Below, piece after piece: positions 12,657-26,500 of a DNA stretch of 64,000 bases. The notes under the pieces were generated by a model. The model was not told the DNA's origin. It saw only the letters and a list, made by a program, of their open reading frames with translations, and did no database searches. The DNA lies in the NCBI RefSeq assembly GCF_009730915.1, contig NC_052489.1:30187916-30251915 (forward strand), written 5' to 3'. Numbering within the stretch: the stretch's first letter is position 1; the number at the start of each line of letters is the position of its first letter. The stretch comes from Dioscorea cayenensis subsp. rotundata (taxonomy: Eukaryota; Streptophyta; Magnoliopsida; Dioscoreales; Dioscoreaceae). A program made the position numbers and the translations under genes.

Positions 12657-15600
12657 CGCAAGAATTATAGATTCCAACTAGCAGAAAACATCACTTTACT
12701 TTCTTTATGAGATGAAACCATTGTTTCAGCTTTAAAGAGATCCACAATAAGAAAATTATTCATAAAATTTAAAAATTAATTATAAAAAAAATCAACCATC
12801 AAGAGGATATATTTGACCAAAATATTGCTGACACATTAGCCAAAAGAAAAAGTTGAAGGAATAATTTAAAAATAATGACTTAGGCAACATGTGTTCTTTG
12901 TTTAAATTCAAAAAAACTGCGAGGAAATTCAGTAAATGCTAATATAAATGACGTTGTCAAAAATCTTAATATCAAACTAGCACTAACCTAAATGCAAGAT
13001 CTTGTGGGTAAATGGTACTGACAGCTATACAAATGTCAAGTAAGGACCTAACTGAGAAGTAGCAAACATAGGAATGCTTTGAGTTTAGAAATTACTTAGT
13101 GTTTTCTCTAGGGGGCATTCGACCATTTAAAACACAATCTAGACACCACCATGGGATATCTTTCTCATCTTCAGTCCCTTCTAAATCTGTAATCTTTTTC
13201 CTCCAAGGACCTCCTTGTGAGCCTTCTGTAATGATGGAGGGAGGTGATACTGTCGAAAACTCAAATGCAGGAAGCACCAAATTGTGGTTTTCACCTACAT
13301 CATCAACATCTAATCTAGTGTGAGGAAGATTTCTAACAGAGGCATCCTTCCCTGATGGAACGTCACCATTAGCTGAAGCATGTGACCCAGGCCTTTGCCT
13401 TCTTTTAGCCAGCCAATGTGCCAATAAACCACGAAGAGTCTCCTGAGCTAAGTTGATCTGCGACATATGAGAAGAAAGTTATAGCAACAGTACCAATTGA
13501 TGGAAAGTTCTAAGAATCCCTGACATGTTTCCAATATTTGTGTAATATTATGAGCTATGCATGAGTAATGATTGATGGTCTTTTTCTTAAAAAATGGCTA
13601 AACAGAAATAAGAAAAATAGAAATTGCACACCAAGAGATCCCGACTATGAAGATAGCTAGTCCCTTAGAATTATCAAGGACAAAAATAGCAACATGCTTG
13701 GTCAAAATTGACCATATTGGAAATCCATATAGAAATATTTTCTGAAGTAGACAGTATTAAAGGCATCATGAGGCAGCATATATGATGAGCTTTAGAAGGT
13801 GAAAATTCAATACACAGGTTATAAAGAAATTTATTACATGAGTTTATTAATAAATTTACTAACATGTAACCAACATAGCACATTATGATAAACCAGAAAT
13901 CAAACATGAATCATTTTAAATTACACTACCACAGAGTAAATGTTTATTCAGTATAACATGACCCCTGTTTAGCAAAAACAAAGATCTGCTGAAATGCGAG
14001 AAAGCACATGATCCTTGATAGACCAACTATGGTAAATGAAAATAACGTGCAGTAAAGAATCATGACGGCATACTTTTGGCTAACTTTTAGAAGGCATAAT
14101 GTGGAAGCAAGAGTCTCATGTACTTGAATCAAAAAGTCCTGCTACTAAAAATAGCCAGTGCCTCATTTAATTCAAAAATTCAATCATGTATTATAGATGT
14201 TCTAATAGTTCCATGACCACTAACAAAACACTACATTAGTAAACACAATAATATGAACATAGGAAGATCAATATCAATTAGAGGATTCAAGCCACATGTT
14301 CAATTTGTAGGAAACCATCTGTGAGTCATAAAAGCAAAAAGTATTACAAACCATAATGACAACAACTTGAGTTACATCTACAAAATAATCAGTAACCAAA
14401 GGGTTAAAAAACAGTACACATTGTTATACTTCATACAAGGGCAAGAAATTCAATCCTTTTTTCCACAAACTCTATTAAGAGTTATGATTGAATATTCCAT
14501 AAAGATTTCAGGATATTACCTTCTGATCCTCAGATGCCCCTGAAACATGCAAGTCTACAGCATACATTTCAGCAGAAAAGCATTGAGGTGTATCCAAGTG
14601 GACAGACAAGCTCCCAAGTCGAGTATCCATTGTAAACCATGCAGGAATGCTCACCTGGACACACATAAATAATTCACTTATTCATCAAAACAAGAGAACT
14701 TTATCCACAAGTCATGATATCATACCGTCTCAAAAAGTTCTTCTTTCTTCTCTTCAAAAGAAACCTGAAAAGCAAGATACAAGTTAGAGTCAAGAAATCA
14801 AAACAGACAAAATAAAAGCTCTTATTAAAAGTGAGATCAACTCTGCCTTTAAAGTTCAAATATCTGGAAGCATTAATTCTTTTGTAAAAATAGCAAAAAA
14901 GAAGAAACCTCAGAGAATCAAATTTAACTAAATAACCACACAACCTGACCATAGTCCTGAACAACAACTCCCTTGGTTATCTCCCACAGTTTCACCGAAC
15001 CATCTGTGTCCTGTTAAAAATTTTACAGAATATAACAATGCAAATTCGCTATGTGAACTGTTAATGGAGCTTTTATAATCAGCATACTAACCTTTGTCAG
15101 GACCTGTCTTCTGTTATTCAGAATCTCATGTTGTACTATTCCAGGAATTCCAGGAATAGTAAGTGATGGTTCTCTGTACACTGGAACCTGGGGAAAGCAA
15201 ATCATTTGCTCTTTCAAATTCAAAGTATCACTAGATCATAAAAGAAGATGAAACCATCACAAGGTTACAAATATGCACTCGCAAAGCCATTGGCATAGAG
15301 AACTCAAATAGGAGAATATATATATTGATGAAACAAATTATTCATAAAAATGAGAAGCAAAATTTCTTGCAAGCTAATGATTTGCGAAAAAAATGTGGCC
15401 CACTAATCATTATAGGCATACAATTAAATATAATCTTCTACCTATGTTTTAATAAAAGTAAGATTTTCTTCCAAGTATAATTCCAGCCAAACATGCATGT
15501 GAAAGGGCATATCAATAAAAATTCGTGTGCTTAACAATGTGGCCTGGATATATTTGGAATATGGTAAAAACCCTAAAGAAATTAACACACAACTTACAGG

Positions 15601-18600
15601 AGTAGACCCTTCCAAGCACGCCCTTGCTCTTGTGAAGGATAAATTTCCCGCTAAGAATGAACCACCTTTTTGGAAAGCTTTTTGAGGATTACGTCCTTCA
15701 GCAGGCCACCTGTGCACAGAAGAATCTGTTGTTGCAACCCATATGCTATCATCTTGCAAGGCCATTTGCAAAATTGGGTGTTCTTTTGTGCAAAGTAAGA
15801 TGCTCTCTCTGGTTGACAAGTCAGTCAGGTACAACTAAAAGCGCCCAAAAACATGAAGAAAACAAACTGGTGAGACAGGATTCAAATCATAAGGCCTTGA
15901 ATGGGATTTAATTCTTCATTCTTGAAATTACGACTAACCGAAAGATCCCTTCCTCCACTGTAAACATGGCTGAATGTAGGAGTGCTGGCAAGTGCCCAAA
16001 CAGAGTCCGTGTGCACTGCATAAGAATGCACACAGCGCTGCTGACCAAGATCCCATAAACTACAAAAAATAAAAGGAAAAAAAATTATAGGTTCTACATC
16101 AGTTGAAGTTCCAAAGGAATGTCATAATCAATGCTAAAATGCTTAACAGAATAAAATTAAAATGATGAAAAGAATAAGGGTGAAACATGCACCATTAGAT
16201 AACTATAATAAGAACTAAAAAGTTTGGGTTCAAATGATATGATAAGTAACACAGAGAGACGTTATTTTCGAAAGAATATTCTTCTTCTAGGTTTCTCAAG
16301 GGCATCTTTCACAGGTCTGCAAGATATTCTACAATTCTTACATAAGAGTAATTCAGCAACTACAAATCAAATAAAACATAAGAAACAGAATAATAATCAA
16401 GACCCAGCATGCCATACATGCGATTTGTCAAACTTTAGACATGATTATCCTTCAAAAGACCATATATAGACTCTCCTCTTCTGATTGCAATTCACACCAC
16501 TAAGCAAATAAAAGAGCATGAGTCCCACTTTACACAATAGAAGTATGTTTCATATAATATTAACCTCCTAAATCTCAGGAATTAAAGTTACTGTTTATTA
16601 AAGAAAAGCAAGACAAATGTGAAAGCAGGCGTCAAAAACATCTTCACACATTATGGACAGAAAAAGAGTCAGAGAGGGAGAAAAGGAGACTCACCGAATC
16701 ATTGAATCAGATGAACCAGACAAGCAATACCTGAAAATATAAATTAATCCATTACAATTCGAAAATCAGGTATAGAAGCAACTCAACAGCACTGCAAGGA
16801 AAAGCAACAATCAGTAATTTCGCAATCTGATTGGCTCCAGAAAATCATGGATCAACCATTCTGTTCGAAAGTCCCCCATAAACGAATAGCAACTTCCAAA
16901 TACCTCATTCCTTTCCACGTCAGTATATTTAAACAAAGCATGCAATCATGGCAATCCTAGAACATATTTTAAGAATAACAAGTAGTTGAAAAATAGAAGA
17001 AAAACCAGCAAGGTTATGCAAATAACAATGTTATAGTGGTATCGGCAATCTCAACAAAGAAAAGATAAATGCCATGGACATCAAATAATTAAGCTTATAG
17101 TTCGGAATAGTTACAGATTAGAGAAGGCAATAATGGAATAGCCCTTAGGCAACCCCAAGATAGCTGTGAATTTGTGTTCTAGGCAGGGAATTTCTGACAA
17201 GTGCTATGGTTATGAAAATTATAACTTCGGGTTAGCAATGCTGGTAATACAAACAAAGATAACAGTGAAACAAAATGCATCTATAAAGAAAACACTTGTT
17301 CACAATAAAAGCAGCCATTGTTATCCATGTATACAAGGTTGACACCTTGATGTATCAGTGCTCACTGCTCAAAGACATTCAGTTTAACAATACTTTTCTA
17401 AAACACCATGAGGCCCACACTTAGCATGTCTGGGAGAAAATGCAGAAAAAATTCCTAAGTGAGAGTACAGATGCACTCCAAATAATCCTACTCTGAGAAA
17501 CCAAATAATACCTCGAATATGTCAGAAAAAAGGTCCATTAATTTCCATGGGATTTATTTACACAATTTTTACTGCTCCCAACTACATTTCCATCAACAAA
17601 TGTGCAACCATTTAATAGTGACCGTCAACAATATGTAAATCAATATAACATATGGTAGAAAGGCTACATACATATATACGCACCTAGATGTCTAGAACAA
17701 CCACATAAACAACAAACCGTATGAGCAATTTTGTATTCACTATGAAACACTTTTCAGTGAGGAATGAATTGATGTCATGGAAAGTAAAAACTGTATACCT
17801 CATCTATGTTCTCCCTGGCCAATATAATTTGGTGATGTTTAAAAGTGTTAAACCATCATATGCTAAAGAATGATGTAAGAGACTCCATCAAGTAAACAAG
17901 AATCTAAATTTAGTGCATCTCTTCTGACCCTATATACAAATTCCAGTGTTTCGGATCCAGAAGTCCATGATCAAGCAAGACAAATAGTAATCCTTTTTTG
18001 GTGGACCAGGAAAACATTATTAAAATCCAAAGATGGCAAAAAGGAAGAGGGGGACAATGAAGTCAGATTGCCAATATTTGTTTTCAGAAGCACATAGAAA
18101 ATGACATATCACAACCTGCCAGTAGAATCCAGAAGCAAAGCCCTGATGTTATCAGTGTGACCTCTTAACTTCATGTTCTTTGAACCAGTTCTTGGATCCC
18201 AAACTCGGATGACCTACAAAGAGAATTTGAGAAAATGAGCCAAATCTGTAGTCCAACAACAGAAATCTGGAAATTGAAACAATCGAGTGGCACATGGTTT
18301 GCTAAAAAGCTATAAAGAGGTAATCACAACATACCTTCTCTGTTCCACCAGACACAAGCAATGATCCATTATCACTCATGGCCAGAGCATACACTGACTC
18401 CTTATGGCCTTTTGCAGCAATTGGACTATATCCATGTGATATAGAGCTTTGCGCAGAGACGATGTTGTTTGAATTAATTGAGCGAAGGCTTGTTATAGGC
18501 ATGCCAGAGTTACCTGAACTAATAATACCATTTGAACTTTCATCTTCCACTAGGTCAGCAGATTTAGCAATTGGAGAAAATGCAGCTTCAATGTCCCATA

Positions 18601-20568
18601 TGAAGACTTCTCCACCAAGGCCCCCAGAGGCAATGATATTGCTCTAAAATGCATGATACTACAAAAGGATCAGAGATCTACAGCTCTAAAATGTGTGATG
18701 TAAAAGTTCAGTTATGTGTACATCGTGAGAGGTTTAAAGATTTCAACAATTACATTTTTTTCTGCTGCAGCAAGACAAATAACATAGTCCGAATGTTGGC
18801 GAAGTGTTCTTGTACAAGTGCCACCAGACAAGCAATTCCATGTCTACGACAAGTATAAAATCTTATAGAGTAAATCACTCATAAGTGCTAATCTATGTAC
18901 CAGAAAGACATCAATTTAAGCTTCAAACCTTAAGGGTTGTGTCAGAAGAACATGACACAAGAGTGTTACCAGCAAGAACCACATCATTCACCTGCACAAA
19001 AGGTACATAAATAAATACTCATTTGCATTCACAAAGATATTTATTAGTTTTGCCCATTTTGCCCATAATCATAATTAAAAATTCACCAGAAAATTGCCAG
19101 TACCAAGAAAGCACAACTTTCAGTGGAAGCAAAATCTTGAAGAGTGAGTTGCAAAAAATTTGCACAGCATAAGGAGAACCAAAGGGCATAGCCAACACAC
19201 AGAGTGGCAGTGCCCAAAGAAAACAGACAACCAAAATGCCATTACCCAACTTCTATTTACAAACAAGCCACAAGTTTCAATGGGAGTAAAATCTCAAAAG
19301 GTACAGTGAGTTGCTAAAAGTTCATAAGCCAGAAACAATAACCAATGACTAATATACAATAAACAGGGCAACAACACCCCCCAGAAAACAGGCAGTTAAA
19401 ACAGTATTGGCCAGCTTATAACTGTTTCACTTTATCAGAGTGACAAATTGTAAAGAAGATATAGTCAGTTAATGTGCCAGAACTAAATAATCTTTTAAGA
19501 CAATGCTGCAGAAGATAATTCAACCTCAATATGCTCATAAAGTCAGTGGATCGTGGTATTCTCTATTATCAACATTATCACAAGAAATAAAACAGAATAA
19601 GCTAGAACTTGCACATCAACTATCATCAATCAAAACAAATGGCGCAGTGCTAAATTGCAATTGCTTCTAGGGGAGTTGCCTATATTAAAATCCTTAAAGT
19701 TCATCCCATCTCATGCATATAACAGTCATTTCAAACTTCAACCATTCCTCAGCAGAACAGAGCTAGTGGATTTGACCATTAGGATTATGGACTATTGTGT
19801 GATGTATACAGATTCTCACTGTTTAATTTCATAATTTCAAGTCAAATCACCTTTGCAGAGTGCAAAAAGTTTATGGTGCCCAGCCTCCTAAAAGAGGCCA
19901 ATGAGTGAAGGCTATACCGTCAGTTTACGAAAGTTTTACTTGGATAAATGAAAAGATATGATGAGCATAAAACTATCCCGAAAGCAGAAGCGATTAGAGT
20001 GCTGGCATTTAAGATGTACAACACTTTAATGAGATCTACCATTAAATAGCTGAGGTACAATACTGTCTAATGTCTACATAAACATGCTAAAAATTTAGAC
20101 CATTTTTGTTAGAGAACATCAAGAAAACTTATCATAAATTATTCACAATAGCAACTAAAAGCAGAAAACTGGAAGATTACCCAGTCAATATGAGACTCAA
20201 AAGTTCCAGAACAACTAGCTTCATCCTCACCCAAAGACCACCTTTTCAATGTCCCATCTCTGCTTCCAGTGAAAAGATAATCACAGCTATCAGATGGAGA
20301 CTTTAAGACAGCTAGACAATTAACACCTGCACAATGCTGCAAGCAAAGGAGATTCTTGAGGCAAGATAAATAACCATGACGTAGAATTAAACCCAAAACC
20401 TTTAAAAAATAAAATAAAATAACAAATATGAATATCATGCTAACATTAATAAATTAAAAGGAAATAAACCTTGGTATTGTCTGAATCATTCAGAACATAT
20501 GTTATGCGTTTCTCTTTCCGAGGACGAGTTGAATTCGAAGTGTTGCCAGCACTGCCTACACGATGCAT
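9506..20568 (-). CDS. WDR48: WDR48/UAF1 homologue, WD40 and DUF3337 protein, 17 exons
   Basis: Plant homologue of WDR48 (UAF1), a WD40 scaffold that activates ubiquitin-specific proteases in animals; I recall the Arabidopsis relative as AT3G05090 (LRS1). Coding exons: 20568-20470, 20336-20181, 18991-18929, 18843-18754, 18643-18335, 18213-18116, 16730-16695, 16059-15939, 15834-15598, 15187-15092, 15010-14945, 14764-14726, 14654-14520, 13457-13096, 12095-12002, 10339-10148, 9604-9506. They sum to 2292 nt, 763 aa, with every junction in phase. WD repeats fill roughly residues 30-360 ([40 protein letters not shown]), with a further TDGSVKLWE blade after. The C-terminal SUMO-like DUF3337 ends [31 protein letters not shown]. 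The intron after NNQ uses a GC donor (CAG|GCAAGT). Confidence 0.95.
10834..11215. mobile_element. Small MULE-type inverted-repeat element in a WDR48 intron
   Basis: The two ends are imperfect inverted copies of each other over about 125 bases. Landmarks in both arms are GGGT(T/A)AATTTTTT, then AGGGTACCAAA, then CAATTTGAATCAAAATGG (left arm plus strand, right arm minus strand). Flanks give a degraded 9-base direct repeat, about 6 of 9 matching (taattcaga against ctattcaaa). The GGGTAA-type end and 9-base duplication fit a short non-autonomous Mutator-like element. It has no ORF and lies in the intron between exons 15 and 16. Confidence 0.6.
11680..11945 (-). mobile_element. Solo LINE 3' tail fragment
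   Basis: The sequence GTGGATAAACCGCAATTTC at its left end is a near copy of the 3' terminus of the LINE at 1328-4608 (GTGGATAAACCACAGATTT), in the same orientation. No RT motif remains. The right boundary is a guess. It sits in the same WDR48 intron as the small MULE. Confidence 0.45.
12611..12656. repeat. (AAT)n microsatellite
   Basis: About 15 perfect AAT units in a WDR48 intron. Confidence 0.97.
17994..18055 (-). mobile_element. Possible LINE 3' end fragment
   Basis: On the minus strand the phrase GGATTTTAATAATGTTTTCC followed by TGGTCCACCAAAAAAGG resembles a plant LINE 3' terminus with a short A tail. It is too short for certainty. It lies in the intron after WDR48 exon 5/6. Confidence 0.3.
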
Positions 20569-21420
20569 CGCAAGAGCACCTGTGACAACAACAGGAATTT
20601 TAATTAAAATAAGTTGTCATTCAATCCCCTCAATAACAATCCTAGAATTCAGATATGATCAATCCTATCATTACCAAACGAATATAACCCAGTCGAATTA
20701 ATAAATTGAAATCCATTAATAAAATAAGCCTCGCCACTGATCATCCGAGCCTAATTCACCGCTAAAAGGTGCACTTTTTTCTCACTTTGTGAACTCATCT
20801 AACGCCAAGAATTAGCATATTGTTTGGAAAATCTTCTCGTAGAAGGATTCATCAAATCAATGTCAAACAAAGTATATCCACCTTAGGGTAAAAAGTCTAA
20901 TCCACTAAAAAGGCATTCTTTCGACGCTATTACACCATATCAACAACAAATCAATAAGAGAGAGAGAGAGAGGAGGGAGCATAAAGATCACTTTGAAACA
21001 AACAAAAATCTCGTTAAATAAAAGACAAGAAACCCTAAATTCCCGAGAAAAAAACACAAGGAATCTCCGTTTTCAACAAACAAAATCCCCGATTCCATTT
21101 CCAACTAGAAGCACTCGATCCACCCCGATCTCCATAAACACCCATCAAAATAACCAACAAAAGAACAAACAACACGATAAAAACACAAACAATCATCCCG
21201 ATTCCAGGGCATAAAAAAAACTAGGGTTTGGATCAAGAAAAACAGCGGAAAAAACGATTACCAGAAGATGGAGATGAAGAACTCGATTAGGTTTCCAGAT
21301 TGAGACTTCCTTTCAGAGCGAGAGAAGATCGAAATCGCTGAACGCAAAGGGAACAACGACGAGAACGAAGACTCGAAGCACGCTCTGTAGTTTCGCTGCG
21401 CGATGAAATAAAAGAAATAG
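20569..21420 (-). other. 5' leader of the WDR48 homologue with leader intron
   Basis: The first coding exon starts 11 bases upstream of the ATG, after an acceptor (CACAG|GTGCTC, 20579). A donor CTG|GTAATC at 21262-21260 ends an upstream GA/CT-rich noncoding exon that runs to about 21420. The leader intron is therefore 20580-21261. The transcription start is not determined. Confidence 0.6.
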
Positions 21421-21698
21421 ATGAAAAAAGATATCGCTTTGAGAGGCTATTTTTTTGACCGGGTTTGTTAATATATATATATATATAGTAAATATTTATT
21501 TTATTCATTTTATTGTAATTATTTTTTAAACTCGTGTTTATATTTTTATTTTGTTTTTTTAAATACTTGCTTAATATATATATAATCAATGTTTAATGAT
21601 TACAAGGGAGTGGACCGTTTTAGGTCGGTGACCGAATCCTGATCTAGTGATTTTGGTCCTCAAAGCTTGGATTGTACTTAATGGATGCAATGCAAAAG

Positions 21699-21731
<33 letters not shown>

Positions 21732-22124
21732 TGCTTGTTTTTAATGGATTTATATTATGTAAAATGGTTAATACAGCTCATCATGAGATTTTTTTTCATT
21801 TAAGTAAATAAATTTTATGTTACACAATATGTTTTCTTGTTAATTTATTAAAATTTTTATAGTTATATTTTTATTAAAAAAATATATAATTTGATAATTA
21901 ATTTATCATAATGAATAATATTAGTGCATTCTTCTTATAATTCATTGATCAAAACAAAAGTTTTAAAATTTTAAAATAGATAAATATTTATTTTTTCCCT
22001 TGCATTGCCATTATCTCACTATCTCTACTTGTAATATATCTCTTTATTTCAACTTAAGTTATACATTAACTATTTTGTAGATCTAAGAATAAATCTCATA
22101 ACTCAACGTCTTTCTAACATGTGT

Positions 22125-22503
22125 GTGTTTTTTTTAATGTGATAAGCCACTTCAAATTAAAGCAAGTTTAAAATATATATAACAAAAGTCTACTAGCTAC
22201 GAAACAACAGTAAAATAGAAAACCACAAAAAAAGAACAATAGGCCTCTTCAGAGCATAGAAAATAGTAAACCTTACTAAGCCGTTACCTTGTTCGAATCC
22301 TCCTCGAACATGGGAACCTCAAAAACTTTCACTACACGAGACCCGATGAATTTTAAATTGCACCTAACAGTAGCAATGGAGTCTTATAATAAAAATAGCT
22401 GCAAACCAAGACAAAAACAATCGATCAAGTTTTAAAATAAAAATACAAATAGGCAAAGCAATATTATTAAAAATTTCATCATTTCTTGCAAATCAAATAG
22501 TCC
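22125..22503 (-). mobile_element. LINE ORF2 C-terminal remnant
   Basis: On the minus strand the translation FARNDEIFNNIALP, then LKLDRLFLSWFAA, follows a VWTI with an in-frame stop. This matches the usual end of plant LINE ORF2 ('W.IW..RN..IF'). A GTGATAAGCCACTT-type tail and a poly(A) run (22127-22135) lie at its left end. It is 5'-truncated and broken. Confidence 0.5.
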
Positions 22504-22506
22504 ACA

Positions 22507-22600
22507 CATAGACCTTTGTGTGCTAAGGTTGCTGTACCTCTAGTAGATCATTTGTTTTTTAATTGTTCTTGTTTGTTTGGTTTTTTTTCTCTATTGTTTC

Positions 22601-22638
<38 letters not shown>

Positions 22639-22740
22639 TTTGTTTATTTGTTTTGCTTCTCACTTGTTTTTGGAGAGCCCTTTTGTTTCCTTTCCATTAT
22701 GTACCATTTTTTTTTCTAATAAATATGATTTAATTGTTTT
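22507..22740 (+). mobile_element. Second LINE ORF2 remnant, opposite orientation
   Basis: On the plus strand the translation LCAKVAVPLVDHLFFNCSCL resembles the zinc-knuckle zone of LINE ORF2. It is interrupted by a (TTA)n run at 22601-22636, and AATAAATATGATTTAATTG followed by T/A-rich sequence resembles a LINE end. It abuts the minus-strand remnant head to head. Short and degenerate. Confidence 0.35.
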
Positions 22741-23505
22741 TTAAAACATAAACAAAGCAACTTTAATGTATAGTAAAACTTTCATAAAATAATACTCTTT
22801 GAACTTAAAATAATACTCTGCGAACTTTTATAAAAAAAATTAAAATTTATTTCTGTTTTTAGAGAATTTTTATTTTTAAATTAAAAACGGGTTTTGCCAT
22901 CTAGGATTTTTTTTTTGGAACAATGGAGCTAAAAGCAATGTTTTATAATCATTATTAAATTTTAAAAAGAACTTTAAATGCAGTAAATCATTTATTTAAT
23001 AATTATAAATCATTTTAACTATGTTCATTTTTAAAATTCCTTTCCATTTTTATTTTTTCGAATAAAAAACATGATCTTATTAGCCGTTTTTATTTAATAA
23101 TCATTATAAAATCTTTTTAATGAGATTTATTTTCAAAATTTCTTCCTTTCCAGACAATTTTTCTAAATTTCCAGATAAAAAAAACATTTGTTTTACAATC
23201 TGGTCATTTTTTTACAATCATTATTAAATCCCAAAAGGAATTTTAAATGCAATAAATCATTTATTTAATAATTATAAATTTTTTATTATTTTTTAAAAAA
23301 TTCTTTCCTTTTTTTGAGAGCAAACTTGGCCACCAAGCACCAAAAGAACACTTATATAAACCCTTGAAAGCCTTCTTTTGATTCTCTAATCTCCGATCAA
23401 AACCCTTGCATTTCCGATTTCCGATCAAAACCCTAGCTTCATCCAATGCTTGCTCTCTGATATAATCCGCCGGAACCCTAGCATTTGGTTATTTAACGAG
23501 TCCCT

Positions 23506-26500
23506 ATGGAGGATAGCAGCGGCAGCAGCGTCGGCAACAACGTTGCCCGCGCCATTGTCGCCGCCTTCGATTGGAGCTCCCCAGCTGACGCCCGGAATGC
23601 CGCTGTTGCTTACTTGGATTCCGTAAGCAATCCTTGCTGTTTTTGAAAAGATGTCTTATCTATTGCCATCCATTTGTTTCTCGTTTTCTGGTCATGCAGT
23701 GGGTTGAAGATTGCTTATGGGTTTGAGATATCTTGTTTTATTCTTTGATGGAAAGAATAGAATGACTCTGTTGTCTAGGTTTGGTATTTTGTTATCAAAG
23801 CAATGAGCTTTTAATCAAGTTTTCTTGACAAGACTGGATGGAGACTGCAGAAGATGCAGGAGAAAGTGTGAAGTGTTATGTAGAAAAACATTGTTAGATG
23901 TTAGGTTTTATTTTCTTCTGTACATCCAATCACAGTTGTAAGTCCTCATATTGGAGCAAAATTTGGTTTTGAGAAGCTGGAAAAGTTGCTTAAGGAGGGT
24001 GCTGGAGCCTTGTTGGTAGTGTTTACTTGCTTACCTGCTGAATGTGTAGTATATAGTCATCAGGTGCTAAAAGTTTTGAAGTAATAGAGAAATCTGACAG
24101 CCTTACATGATTTTAGCAGGGTTGTTGCATTGTGGGCTAATTATTTCCATTTATATGGAATGCAATTTTACTGATATTCAATATATGTTGGACTTATCTT
24201 GGATAATATGGAGGGATGTTTTAACTCTTGACTAATATGCTCATTTACTTTGGAAGCACGGTCGATGTTCAGTAGGCTGCTATCAGGCTGCAGTCTTCTA
24301 AATAACACAGAGTTGGAGTTCTGTGAGAAATAGATCAAATAGCCCTAGAACATGAAGTCCTTTAAATTGTCGTATGCCTGTTAAGTTGAAGGGTGCTTTT
24401 TTGTTTCATAATTTTTATTTTTACAATTATCAGGCTGAAGTCTGTTTTATAACTATCAGCTCACAAAATTGCTTTCTGGAAAGAAATTGAGAGACATTGA
24501 GCATTTTTAACAATAAATCATGCATATTAGCTGATTTTGATTCCTGGACTTCAGTATTATTTTCTCATGTTTTGCAGTTTAAAAGCGGAGATATTCGTGT
24601 TCTGGCAAGCACGTCTTTTCATTTAGTCAGGAAGGAATGGTCGTCTGAGATACGGCTGCATGGTTTCAAAATGCTGCAGGTTTATATTCATAAATTATCA
24701 TCTTTTTTTTTTCTCATGTACAAGGTGCCTTATGGATAAATTGTTGGTGTTATAAGATTTTTTGATGGTGAAATACTATCATATATTTGACCATGTTTTG
24801 ATTCCAACAAATGGGTCTTAGCATATTTTAGCATTTTACTTCATTTTATTTTGTTTTTCAAACTTACATCTGGAGGGCACAATTTAATCAGGGCATCCTG
24901 ATAATAATGATTTTGCATGATCACAGCATTTGGTTCGGTTCAGGTGGGATGAACTTGTCATTAAAGAACGTACTGAATTTGCTAATGCAACAGTTAACAT
25001 GATTTTAGAGATGGCAAGCCCTGGTGAGGAATGGGTACTGAAGAGCCAAACTGCTGCTCTTGTGGCTGAGGTAGAGCTTTTGATTGTGGATCATTTTACC
25101 TGAGGCAATTGGTTTTGATGTTAATAGATTTTCTTCCCTCTCATGGCAGGTGGTTAGGAGGGAAGGGGTAAGTTTATGGCTTGAACTTCTACCGTCTTTG
25201 GTTTCTCTATCAAACAAAGGTCCGATTGAGGTAATTTTCTTAACTTTTTCATATTTGATTATTATTTCTGAATTTTTTGATAAACCCTTAACTTGAATCA
25301 TTCAAACCCAGGCTGAGCTGGTTGCAATGACGCTGAGATGGCTTCCAGAAGATATTACAGTTCACAATGAAGATTTAGAAGGTTCAAGATGATTCTTCAT
25401 GTGTTTTACATTAATATGTTCCTATTTTATTATGCTGTTAATGGTCTTGCTTTCTTTCCTTATGGATACTTTCTAAGCTCATGCAACAGGTGATCGACGG
25501 AGAGTGTTATTGCGTGGTCTTACTGAGTCTCTAACAGACATTTTGCCTTTGTTGTACTCTGTAAGTGGCTTTTCCTTCCTTGTTGATGTGACTGGTGTTG
25601 ATGGTTTCGATGTAGTTATGCTTATTTATTATTATTTCTTTCTGCATAAGATTAATCATTGAGGTGAGCTGATTAAATCCATGATCAAATTACAGCTACT
25701 TGAAAAGCACTTTGGAGCCGCATTGAGTGAATCTGGAATGAATCATTTTGACATTGCAAAACAGCATGCTGCTACGGTGATAGCTGCTCTAAATGCTATC
25801 CATGCATATGCTGAATGGGCTCCTGTGCCCGATCTTGCGAAATGTGGTATTATTCATGGGTATGCTATTATGGCTCATGGTATATATGTTATGATGTTAT
25901 GTCTGATATTTTTATTCATGACTTAACCAAGCACTTATCCGACAGATGTGGGTTTTTACTGTCTTCTCTTGATTTTCGCCTCCATGCTTGTGAATTCTTT
26001 AAGCTTGTTGCACAAAGGTGAGTGATTTTAACTTTTAAGCATTCATGGACGTAACTTTATGACCTTTGTAACTTGTAATCAATCCATTAATTCACCTTTG
26101 CAGGAAAAGACCAACTGATGCTGCAACGCCAGATTTTGATTCTGCAATGAAAAACATCTTTCAAATCTTGATCAATATATCAAGGGAATTTTTAAGCAGA
26201 TTTGGCTCCAGCAGTTCTGTCATTGATGAAAATGACTTTGAGTTTATGGAATGCTTATGTGAGACTATGGTGGCTTTGGGTTCTTCTCACTTGCAATCAA
26301 TTACTACGGATGGATCTATGATTGGTTTGTTTCTTCAGCAGGTAATCATCCTTCTGGTATCATACATTTGCTTTTATCCATAATTCCAGCATTAGAGTGT
26401 GATTATTTTTGAACTTGGTCATCACTTGGATGGGTGTATCTGAGTATAGGGATATGAATGAACACAAGAATGTGAGAGTTTTTTGGTTTGAGTGAAATGG

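Larger units (their letters stand above)
21421..23505. other. Head-to-head spacer between WDR48 and HASTY genes
   Basis: About 2.1 kb separates the two divergent genes. It is AT-rich, with an (ATTT)n run at 21703-21733 and LINE remnants at 22125-22740. The HASTY leader at 23385-23505 contains AAACCCTAG-type telo-box motifs (about 23428 and 23473), common in plant housekeeping genes. No gene was seen on either strand. Confidence 0.6.
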
